A DNA stretch of 64,000 bases from Paraburkholderia bryophila (GTDB lineage Bacteria; Pseudomonadota; Gammaproteobacteria; Burkholderiales; Burkholderiaceae), in contig NZ_QLTK01000010.1 in assembly GCF_003269035.1 (NCBI RefSeq), forward strand, positions 62,001-126,000, in the 5' to 3' direction. The notes beneath the pieces are model-generated. The model had not been told where the DNA came from. It ran no database searches and saw only the letters and a program-made list of their open reading frames with translations. Both the position numbers and the translations under genes were made by a program. Positions 17,224 to 24,317 of this stretch are shown piece by piece. Every line of letters starts with the position of its first letter. Position 1 is the stretch's first letter.

Positions 17224-17901
17224 ATGTCCACTGCGATTATTTCAATCGGCGGCGCAATTGTCAGCGTGATGGACCACGGGTACCGTCGATGGTTTTTTAA
17301 TCGAAATGATAGGGTTATCCGAAATCCATGCTCGGGACAGGAAAACATTGAGTACCTGTATGTCACAACGGCGGAGGAATTACGGGACCGCCTCGATACC
17401 TTTGGATACAATCGCAGGTCACTCGAAGGTGAGTTTCGACAATATGAGAACAAAGTGGAACACTTCACCAACCTCCCATACCTCTGTGACAATCCGAAAG
17501 AAGCATTTAATCGCGCCCACTCAGTGGAATTCGCAACGATTGACGATTGGCTTGGAGCACTAGGAGCAGCGCGTGCGAAGAGTATATATGATTGCGACCA
17601 ATACACCCTTCCACGCTTCCAGAAATACGAATCTTCGGACCCATTCGTTGACATCGAACTGTTGTCTGAATGCGTGACTAACTATGATCATTTTGACGAC
17701 TCTCCTTCTATGTTGCCGACGCATAATCGGACCGGATTTCCTTGCGCGAGCCTGGAATGCATGGCAGTCGCCATGCTTGAAGTAGTATCCGACAATGCGG
17801 AGTGCATTCTGAATGTCACTGAACTCGTCAAGGGCGGCGATGTGTACTGTTTCGATGATCTCATTGCCGCCCGGAGCGAGCATGCACTCGCGAGCCGATG
17901 A
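17224..17901 (+). CDS. HEPN/Toprim N-terminal-like protein
   Basis: A 225-residue protein whose first 85 residues follow the pattern I associate with the HEPN/Toprim N-terminal domain family: a short beta start (AIISIGGAIVSVMDHG), a nucleotide-like NDRVI segment, then YLYVTTAEELRDRLDTFGYN and a helix with LEGEFRQY. The remainder is acidic with many Asp/Cys residues and no recognised catalytic motif, and no Toprim motif is seen. Proteins of this group occur with phage-defence and conflict systems. It diverges from the HEPN/RES gene. Start ATG 17224 follows TTGGAG. Family assignment is from memory of the pattern and is moderate. Confidence 0.45.
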   Translation: MSTAIISIGGAIVSVMDHGYRRWFFNRNDRVIRNPCSGQENIEYLYVTTAEELRDRLDTFGYNRRSLEGEFRQYENKVEHFTNLPYLCDNPKEAFNRAHSVEFATIDDWLGALGAARAKSIYDCDQYTLPRFQKYESSDPFVDIELLSECVTNYDHFDDSPSMLPTHNRTGFPCASLECMAVAMLEVVSDNAECILNVTELVKGGDVYCFDDLIAARSEHALASR

Positions 17902-18224
17902 GGTATCGGCTACAGGATGCTGACTGTCGGCCCGGGGCTCCATCGGTGACTAGGGAAGTATTTTTTATTTCACCGTTCGTCGATGAACAAGTTTGGGCAA
18001 ACCACCGTTCCCGCGGGCATCCGGGCTGCGCTAGATGTCCAACCTGGGATGTGATGCAGGGTGGCACCCTGCGGGTCCGGCCGAAAACGAGGCCAATCGT
18101 GCACGCCAGGACCAGCAACGCCGCATAGATTTCTTCAAAGCGTCGTACGTCGGCTTGCTTGCCACGCCGGGGTGGACGCTATGTTTGTCTTGGTCGCCGT
18201 GACTAAGATCACCGATTGCGTCAG
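17902..18224. other. Gap between convergent genes
   Basis: This 323-bp segment lies between the stops of the HEPN/Toprim-like gene and the NTPase-nuclease gene. A minus-strand 65-codon frame (18031-18228) begins with an ATGA overlap at the NTPase stop, and a second frame there reads FEEIYAALLVLACTIGLVFG, like a membrane helix. This hints at a decayed small gene. A hairpin, GCAGGGTGGCACCCTGC, lies near 18058-18074. Confidence 0.35.
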
Positions 18225-21200
18225 TCATTTCGATGGCTTCTCGACTGGCAATCGGATACGCAGATCCAAGAGACGAACACTCAATGCTAGAACGCCACCC
18301 ATCATGTCTTGCACGCGCTTAGCTTCATATCGAAGGAGCGACATCAACTCGTCCAGATCGATGCGCTTCCCGTTATCGGGGTGGTCCCATTCTCGGTGTT
18401 TCGCCAGAGTAATCAATAGACAGCCTGACCGGCTGTTTTCGGCCGCCATGTATTTCTTGACCAACTGGTTGTAGATAGTGTCGCGCAGGTCCCTGGCTGA
18501 CCTTCCATCTCCGAGCTTGAGTTCTATTACTGCTTCACAATCGGACGCGACGGAGCGCAGACGAATATCCGTCTCCTTCTCATCTGCCGTAACAGCCTCC
18601 TGATCGACCTTGTAGACCCCGTTCGCCAAGTGAATCAGTTCGCGCGCAATCTCACGACGCATCACCTTTTCGTCTGAGATGCCCGACCACGCCTCTCTCG
18701 GCGACACATCTCGCAGCAAGAGGTCGTCGAGGTCAGCCAATCGATCGTTCAACGTAGCGAACATCGCCTCATTCGTCGAGGCCGGGGCTTCGCCTGTCCT
18801 GTCCAGTGTAACGGCTTGTACCTCGTCTAATGCGACAGCATCGATTTCTTGCGCCCAATGCTCCTCTGCGACGGAGAGTATCCGGTCCCTAAAATGGGCG
18901 CACAACGGGTCATCCGCCATTTCGAGTTTCGCTGCCCAGCCGTCCTCACCTTCAGCGCCGAAAAGCGCTCCTACGATCTCATTTCGCGCACGTTCAGCAT
19001 GATCCCGGCCGTCCGGCGAATAGCTACCCTCGTGATGAATATCGTCATCCGGGCGAACGTGACGATATGAAAGACGAAGCAAACGCAGGAGTAGGCGTGG
19101 AGTAAAGGTCGCGCACCGTAAATTGATTGCGTCATGGCGATCTCCGAAGAGAACGCTGAACCACGTGACTGCTTCGCTGCGCGGCCCCGGCTCAACATTG
19201 AGTAACCGCCGCTCTAGCTCGGCCACCCCGAGTTCGGGATCGATCCGCATTAGCGTTGCCAACCAAAGGAAGTTGAACTCAGTCGGAAGATTGTCTTGCA
19301 GACGCTGGCGCGCCATGGCTAGCAGGCGCAAGCGGATATCTTCATCGCCATGTTTCAGCATCACGTCAATTGCCTGCCGAAGTCTTTGGAGCAGGCCGGC
19401 GTGCTTGCCGGAGTCACCGGCATAGTCACCCTTCTCGTCTAACCAAGCTTGTAGCCGCGGAAGAAACAGCTTGGGGATCAAGGCAGGCGCGTAACTGACG
19501 CTTTGTAGCAGTATTGACTGAACGTCGCCCGGGCACTGCGTCAGCTCCCAAGAAAGCTCCTCCCCGACTATCGCGTCCACCGAATTTGGATGAGTCTTAA
19601 CAACGCTCTCCAGCCAAGCAGGCAGACCGTTGAGTTCGATGAGAGCAAACCGCGCAGCAAGCTTTGCTTGCTCGTCGGTAAGTCTGAGAGTCCAGTCAGA
19701 ATCCTCTGCTTCAGCATAGATCGCAGCGAGACCGAGCTGCCAACGAACAAGGTAAGTCCTGCGTTGGTCAGCCGCTCGTTCACTCACAAGCGTCGGAAGT
19801 TCCTCACGCCAAATATTCATCAAAATGCGACGCAATCGGTCCGCTGTTTCTTTGTCGAACTGCTCTTCGATAAGACGTCGGTTCCAGCCTGATGCTCGGC
19901 TGTCCGCGCCATCCTGGCTCATTGCACGCCAAAGATTCCAAGCTGTATGCCAGCTGCGTTCAGAAGAGAAAGCGCTCTCCGGGCGCTGGGAAACCTCGCG
20001 CCAGAATAGGATCCAACTTACACGGGCTTTGGCAGCTCGGCGCTCGCGCTGCGTTTTTTGCTCGGCCGCCTTCTTCTCCAACCGCTCAAGCTCTTTGTTC
20101 CGCTTTGGCGGCTTCATGCATTCATCAATTACGGCGAGAAGTTCCGGTTGCCCCGTAACGCGCGTCTTCAGCTCCAAAACATGGTCTTGCCACTGTTCTG
20201 GGTGCGGGCAAAGGCGCAGCGCTGCCTGCAGGAGTAAGGCCCTGTCAGCTGTCGGACGAGCTGTGTCACAGAGAGTTTCCTTAATCCATGGTAAATCTCG
20301 AACGACATCCAGCGCGATGGGACTGTCATGAAATATGACTTCTACGAGGCGTTCCCGTGCATCAGTGATAGCGTGAAGGGATTGAATCAAAGCGTCCGTC
20401 GTCCAGAACAGGCTAGCATTGTCTTCAGCATCAAGAAGAGTTAGTCGCTTTCTAAGCGCCTTGTGTGCGTCGTCGTTACCGCTTTCTCGATGGTGAAGTC
20501 GAAGAGCAAGAACGCTCGCACGAAGCCATTCACCTTTACTGCTCATTGCAAGCCCGCGCACGCAAACTGCAGCGAGAGTGCCGCTAAGATGCTGGCGATT
20601 GCTGACGATGTGCGGCCATTCCTTGCTCCATCTGAGCCCATCAGAAACAAGTCTCACTAGCCCGTCGCGGAGCGACTCAAGTTTTGACGGATCGAGTTCG
20701 GCGCGCTCAACCAAACGAGGTAGCTGCCAAGCCATGTTGTCAACACTGCGCTTACTTTTTTTCCATCGTCCCAATGTCTGACAGAATTGGATAACGGAAA
20801 AGTCTCGCGGGAACATCCTGACGACGGCTCCGCGCGCCACTTCTTCTGGCCAATGATCATTGTCAGTAGCGACCGCGTGTGCAATTTCCGGCAGCCGTGG
20901 ATCCTCGAGCGCCACCATTGCTTCGAGCGCGATTACCCGTTCTAACGGATCCGCATTTGCATCACAAACGGATGCGTGAGCAATGTCGGCGCATTCGCCC
21001 ATCCGTCCCGTTTCGATCAGAGAGAGTAGCGTGCATCGAACATCGGAATTTTCGACCCCTTTATCCCAGAGCTGGCTAACTTCACGCGCAAGTTCCGGTG
21101 ATGCGAAGCGATGAATCTGGACATGGGGAACCTTCAGCCCGCGCCACCCGCCCTTGCCGTAGCGTTCAACATATGCTCGAAGTGCTTGATTTCGCTGCGT

Positions 21201-22523
21201 AGGGGTCAGCGATTCAGGATCGCCCTCATTGAGAAGAACTGCAGGTTCGTTGTCTCGCAACATCTCGAATATTGCGTTGTCCGTTATCGCTAGCCAGCCG
21301 GCCACGGGCCGTTTCGAGGGACGTACAATTAGCTTGCCTTTAGTCTCGGCAAAAAGCAGCCGCTGCATCGCCCGAAAAGGCATCCCTCGTTCGCGTAGAG
21401 CACGAAGCCTTTGCGCTGCAAGGTAATCCGCTACGGACCGGTGATGAAAACGGACACGTCCATAAGAGGCAAAACCGAACAAGGGCCTTTCAAGCAAGGC
21501 TTTTCGCTCATTAGGCTTCCAATCAGAGAGGATGATCGCTGGCTCAAGCGCGGCGTCACTATGGATCGCGTCAGCCGCCGCACTGTGCCGGATAGTTAGA
21601 CGGCGCGTGACGAGCATCGCCAGTGCGAGCCGGCTGGCGCCCTCAAGTGCCCTATCCACGGAAAGCTCGGCAGCCTCCGACCTGTCGTCCCGCGGCTGCA
21701 ACTTGATGCGCACATTGGCTGCCACTTGGTCGTGATGAGTCCGGATGCGCTTATGCTCTCGCCAGTCCGCGCATAGCTCGATCAAATCCTGGGGCCGTCG
21801 TGCGAACTCCTGTGCGTTCCTCCTCTGCAAGTCATTTAACAACGCCGCGGGGCTCTCGACACCTTGGACGCGGGCGAAGTCAACGATTTGCGCATCCGAT
21901 AGTGGCATCAGCGCGACCGTGCGCCAATCAGCGACCTCCTCGTCCCCGTTGCTATTCTGTTGTTTCTTTTCAGTCCGCATCGCGATCTTCGCGAATGCTT
22001 CTTCGTTCGACTCCGTCGATGACACCGGAGGAACGGGCAGCAAATGGCGAACAAGCTCTTCATCGAATGCTATTGGCCGCGTTGTGATGACGATTCGGGC
22101 TCGGCCCAGTTGGCTACCAATGCCCTTCTTGAAACGCTTCAGCGCGCGCTCGAACGATCCCAAACTTAATTGCAATTCGTCAATCGAGTCCAAAAAAAAG
22201 GTCGCTACGTCGGATTGGGATGAAAGCCAAGCGTCAAGGCGAGCTTCCTCCTCGTCATCCAGAAGACTCCGCAACTCTCCCGTCGCAAGGCCAGCAAGCT
22301 CGACGAAAAAAGCCGGCTCGCCGGCGTCCGATAACAGACGAGCTTGACTACGACACTCAAAGGTCTTGCCGGCACCTGCCTCGGAGATAATCAGAACGCG
22401 CCGTGAGCGCAGGAGATCGTTCCAGGTGGCTCCCCGTGACCAGCCCAGACTAACCAAGAACGACTGCTGGTCCGCCTCGCTTAGTTTGCCTTCCGGGATG
22501 CTTTGGAAAATTCGTTCGATCAT
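18225..22523 (-). CDS. Giant STAND/NACHT-like NTPase with C-terminal PD-(D/E)XK nuclease
   Basis: From ATG 22523 the protein has 1,432 residues; an upstream ATG at 22631 would add 36. The N terminus is a P-loop NTPase of the STAND type: Walker A SEAGAGKT (47-54), Walker B FFLDSIDEL (109-117) and ITTRP (146-150). About 900-1,000 residues of mostly helical, HEAT/ARM-like repeats follow and could sense a ligand. The last 130 residues look like a PD-(D/E)XK nuclease: TDIRL (Asp1319), IELKL (Glu1334-x-Lys1336), a Q...KY helix and the strand GCLLIT. Known Avs-type NTPases usually carry the effector at the N terminus; here it is at the C terminus. The neighbours are conflict genes, so an antiphage role is likely but unproven. 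Confidence 0.7.
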   Translation of the reverse strand: MIERIFQSIPEGKLSEADQQSFLVSLGWSRGATWNDLLRSRRVLIISEAGAGKTFECRSQARLLSDAGEPAFFVELAGLATGELRSLLDDEEEARLDAWLSSQSDVATFFLDSIDELQLSLGSFERALKRFKKGIGSQLGRARIVITTRPIAFDEELVRHLLPVPPVSSTESNEEAFAKIAMRTEKKQQNSNGDEEVADWRTVALMPLSDAQIVDFARVQGVESPAALLNDLQRRNAQEFARRPQDLIELCADWREHKRIRTHHDQVAANVRIKLQPRDDRSEAAELSVDRALEGASRLALAMLVTRRLTIRHSAAADAIHSDAALEPAIILSDWKPNERKALLERPLFGFASYGRVRFHHRSVADYLAAQRLRALRERGMPFRAMQRLLFAETKGKLIVRPSKRPVAGWLAITDNAIFEMLRDNEPAVLLNEGDPESLTPTQRNQALRAYVERYGKGGWRGLKVPHVQIHRFASPELAREVSQLWDKGVENSDVRCTLLSLIETGRMGECADIAHASVCDANADPLERVIALEAMVALEDPRLPEIAHAVATDNDHWPEEVARGAVVRMFPRDFSVIQFCQTLGRWKKSKRSVDNMAWQLPRLVERAELDPSKLESLRDGLVRLVSDGLRWSKEWPHIVSNRQHLSGTLAAVCVRGLAMSSKGEWLRASVLALRLHHRESGNDDAHKALRKRLTLLDAEDNASLFWTTDALIQSLHAITDARERLVEVIFHDSPIALDVVRDLPWIKETLCDTARPTADRALLLQAALRLCPHPEQWQDHVLELKTRVTGQPELLAVIDECMKPPKRNKELERLEKKAAEQKTQRERRAAKARVSWILFWREVSQRPESAFSSERSWHTAWNLWRAMSQDGADSRASGWNRRLIEEQFDKETADRLRRILMNIWREELPTLVSERAADQRRTYLVRWQLGLAAIYAEAEDSDWTLRLTDEQAKLAARFALIELNGLPAWLESVVKTHPNSVDAIVGEELSWELTQCPGDVQSILLQSVSYAPALIPKLFLPRLQAWLDEKGDYAGDSGKHAGLLQRLRQAIDVMLKHGDEDIRLRLLAMARQRLQDNLPTEFNFLWLATLMRIDPELGVAELERRLLNVEPGPRSEAVTWFSVLFGDRHDAINLRCATFTPRLLLRLLRLSYRHVRPDDDIHHEGSYSPDGRDHAERARNEIVGALFGAEGEDGWAAKLEMADDPLCAHFRDRILSVAEEHWAQEIDAVALDEVQAVTLDRTGEAPASTNEAMFATLNDRLADLDDLLLRDVSPREAWSGISDEKVMRREIARELIHLANGVYKVDQEAVTADEKETDIRLRSVASDCEAVIELKLGDGRSARDLRDTIYNQLVKKYMAAENSRSGCLLITLAKHREWDHPDNGKRIDLDELMSLLRYEAKRVQDMMGGVLALSVRLLDLRIRLPVEKPSK

Positions 22524-22922
22524 ATTCCGGTTAGTTGGTCGCTCTATGAAGTCCCCTCTTGTGCCTCCATCCCTGGAAGCTCCCCGCGGCGGATTTGTCC
22601 CGCGCAAATTTGCGTGAAAGTGTACTCCCATCGCCTGGTGTATCTAACGGCTCAGCATGCCCGCTCAACGAAGCACCGCTCTATTGAACACATGCGTTCT
22701 CAGAACAGCGTTGCCCGCGTCTTGAGAATTCATCGTTTGCAATGCGCGACGCGCATTGATATTCCGCGCGAAGGCCGGACGTTTCGTGACCCGCTCTGGC
22801 CGACAGCTACGCACCCGTAGTGGCGGAGTTCGCCGCTAGACAAACGCGTGTGGGGACGCTGCTACGAGGCAAATCGAATGACGCCTCGCGGCTGTCCGCA
22901 TGGACCTCAGCGGAATAGTTGA

Positions 22923-23621
22923 CTAGTAGGTCACCAACTCCAGTTCCTTCAAGCGGATTCCCATGGCTGTCGGGGATAGGCCGAAAAAATGAGCGAGGGA
23001 TTCGAACCGCCGACCGTTGAAAGCTGTCGCGCGCGCGACAGCGATAGGAAACGCAAGTGATCCTTGCTTCGACGCCATCAGATCAGGGACTCCCCCATAA
23101 CCGGCGACGTGAAAGGCAGTGTCTTCGTTGAGCACGAGCGGAATATTCGCGAAGCGCTCCTGAAAGTAGTACTTCACCGTTGGCGCCGGTGCCAACCACA
23201 CGGCTGCAAAATAGTCGGCTTCTTCCTCAATCAGATCACGCGGTCCCATATTCTCCCCAGTCACCGGCCGATCGCGGTGGCGCCTCATCTCCGGCCGGGA
23301 CTCGTGCAGCACGAGATGACCAAGTTCATGCGCAGCGGTGAAGCGCTGGGTTTCGAATTTCAGCTCACTCGAAACCATTACGATCCCCTGCTCGGTGTCG
23401 ATCATCCCCGCAGTCTGAAACTGGCGGCCGGTATGGGCGCCCGGCATGGATTCGCGAACCTCGTACGAGTATCCGTACTTCTCGATTGCAACATCGGGGG
23501 AGAACAATTGGGGATACGGCGGAAGCCCGCAACGATACCGAAGCTTGGCACCCTGGATGATCTCATGGTGCATGCCACGGACGATCTTCTCGATCTCAGC
23601 ACGCCTATTCGCAGCAATCAT
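22923..23621 (-). CDS. ImmA/IrrE-family metallo-endopeptidase
   Basis: The 232-residue protein has the zinc-protease motif HELGH (His98-His102) in RFTAAHELGHLVLH and the third-ligand helix EEEADYFAA (132-140). Its C terminus (about 200-230) has a small winged-helix look (FGLSPTAMGIRLKELELV). ImmA-type proteases cleave partner repressors or regulators of mobile elements and stress responses. No N-terminal Xre HTH is present, and no repressor gene adjoins it. ATG 23621 was chosen because GGAGG precedes it; the longer frame to 23663 lacks support. It lies about 300-400 bp upstream of the NTPase-nuclease on the same strand and could be its regulator. Confidence 0.85.
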   Translation of the reverse strand: MIAANRRAEIEKIVRGMHHEIIQGAKLRYRCGLPPYPQLFSPDVAIEKYGYSYEVRESMPGAHTGRQFQTAGMIDTEQGIVMVSSELKFETQRFTAAHELGHLVLHESRPEMRRHRDRPVTGENMGPRDLIEEEADYFAAVWLAPAPTVKYYFQERFANIPLVLNEDTAFHVAGYGGVPDLMASKQGSLAFPIAVARATAFNGRRFESLAHFFGLSPTAMGIRLKELELVTY

Positions 23622-24076
23622 GGGGCCTCCACAAAGGGAGTAGTTATGCCCAGAAGATAACATCTAATCTACATGTGGTGCCACAAATTAATTTAGACAC
23701 CATATATAGTATTTAAATAGGTCTCGAACACCAATAATGGAGTTTCTTCATCGAATGCCTTGTTTTGTCGGCAGGGCTGAGGTTCGAAGGGAGGGGGTGT
23801 TACTTCTTGGCTAGTGCCGGCGACAAGAAGTGAAGTCGGCTTGATGCGGAAGGTCATACCAGAAAGATGCGGGCCGAAATGCAAAAACCGCGCTCACATG
23901 AGCGCGGTTTTAACATTCAAAGGGTCGCCGGGTCGGCGCCAGCGGTTGTACTGCGTCCTACCACTAGTTGCCGATAAAGCAAAACATGGCCGATTGTTCA
24001 ATAAAGCGTAACGCGTCCAAATGGCCACTTTATGCTTAACGGCACATTCGAAGTCTCGAAACCCTTTTTGCGTTCA
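23622..24076. other. Intergenic stretch between the island and the tRNA
   Basis: No gene is supported. Present are a possible operator with arms TGTGG (23674-23678) and CCACA (23681-23685) upstream of the ImmA-like gene, an AT-rich promoter-like region around 23686-23720, the inverted repeat ACTTCTTG (23802-23809) / CAAGAAGT (23824-23831), and a strong terminator listed separately. The island boundary probably lies here, next to the 3' end of the tRNA gene. No integrase gene and no tRNA-end duplication were seen. Confidence 0.5.
23883..23912. terminator. Bidirectional rho-independent terminator
   Basis: AAAACCGCGCTCA pairs with TGAGCGCGGTTTT around a CA loop, with A-run and T-run on the two sides, so it can work in both directions. 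It lies between the island genes and the tRNA and would end transcription coming from the tRNA/rpoD side on the minus strand. Confidence 0.8.
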
Positions 24077-24164
24077 TGGTGGGCCGGGTCGGATTCGAAC
24101 CGACGATGTCCTTTCGGAGGCGGATTATGAGTCCGCTGCCTGCAACCAGCACGGCGTCCGGCCC
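24077..24164 (-). tRNA. tRNA with CAU anticodon and long variable arm (class II)
   Basis: The 88-nt gene includes an encoded CCA. Acceptor arms GGGCCGG and CCGGCCC pair over 7 bp with discriminator A. The D stem is GCC/GGC. The anticodon stem GCGGA/TCCGC encloses loop CTCATAA (anticodon CAU). The T stem GTCGG/CCGAC encloses TTCGAAT. Between the anticodon and T stems are 15 nt able to form TCC-GAAA-GGA, a long variable arm as in Leu, Ser or Tyr tRNAs, which is not usual for Met or Ile tRNAs. Positions 8-9 read AC instead of the nearly universal T8. It lies downstream of rpoD with its 3' end facing the accessory region, so it is a probable island attachment site. Confidence 0.8.
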
Positions 24165-24166
24165 AA

Positions 24167-24195
24167 GAAAAAGACCCGGTCTTGAAGGCCGGGCC
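24167..24195 (-). terminator. Terminator between rpoD and the tRNA
   Basis: On the minus strand CCCGG (24189-24193) and CCGGG (24175-24179) pair around a CCTTCAAGA loop, followed by TCTTTTTC. It ends residual rpoD transcription just before the tRNA gene. Confidence 0.65.
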
Positions 24196-24224
24196 GATTC
24201 ATTGATTGGCCGACATACTACACG

Positions 24225-24276
24225 AAAAAGGGGCCTCCGCAACCGCTTCGCTATGGCGAAACAACCGGGAAGCCCC
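24225..24276 (-). terminator. Main rpoD terminator
   Basis: On the minus strand GGGGCTTCC (24276-24268) pairs, with one G-U pair, with GGAGGCCCC (24238-24230), followed by TTTTT. A second inner hairpin (TCGCCATAGCGA) lies in the loop. It stands about 40 bp after the rpoD stop. Confidence 0.8.
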
Positions 24277-24317
24277 TTCAAACCGCTACATCGATTACGA
24301 CACGCAACCAGCGCCGA

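Noticed and set aside
18031..18228. 65-codon ORF starting at the NTPase stop (ATGA)
   Set aside because: Protein-like character switches between frames and no ribosome site or homologous pattern is seen; kept only as a possible remnant in the gap entry.
22998..23013. GGATTCGAACCG.CGA match to the T arm of the tRNA, as a possible att repeat
   Set aside because: The 15/16-base match lies inside the ImmA coding sequence (GRRFES) and does not extend into the acceptor arm, so chance is more likely.
7000..24000. Search for a CRISPR array or Cascade genes accompanying the Tn7-like module
   Set aside because: No regularly spaced direct repeats and no Cas5/6/7/8/11-, Cas12- or TnsE-like ORF were found, so a CRISPR-associated transposon is not supported within this window.
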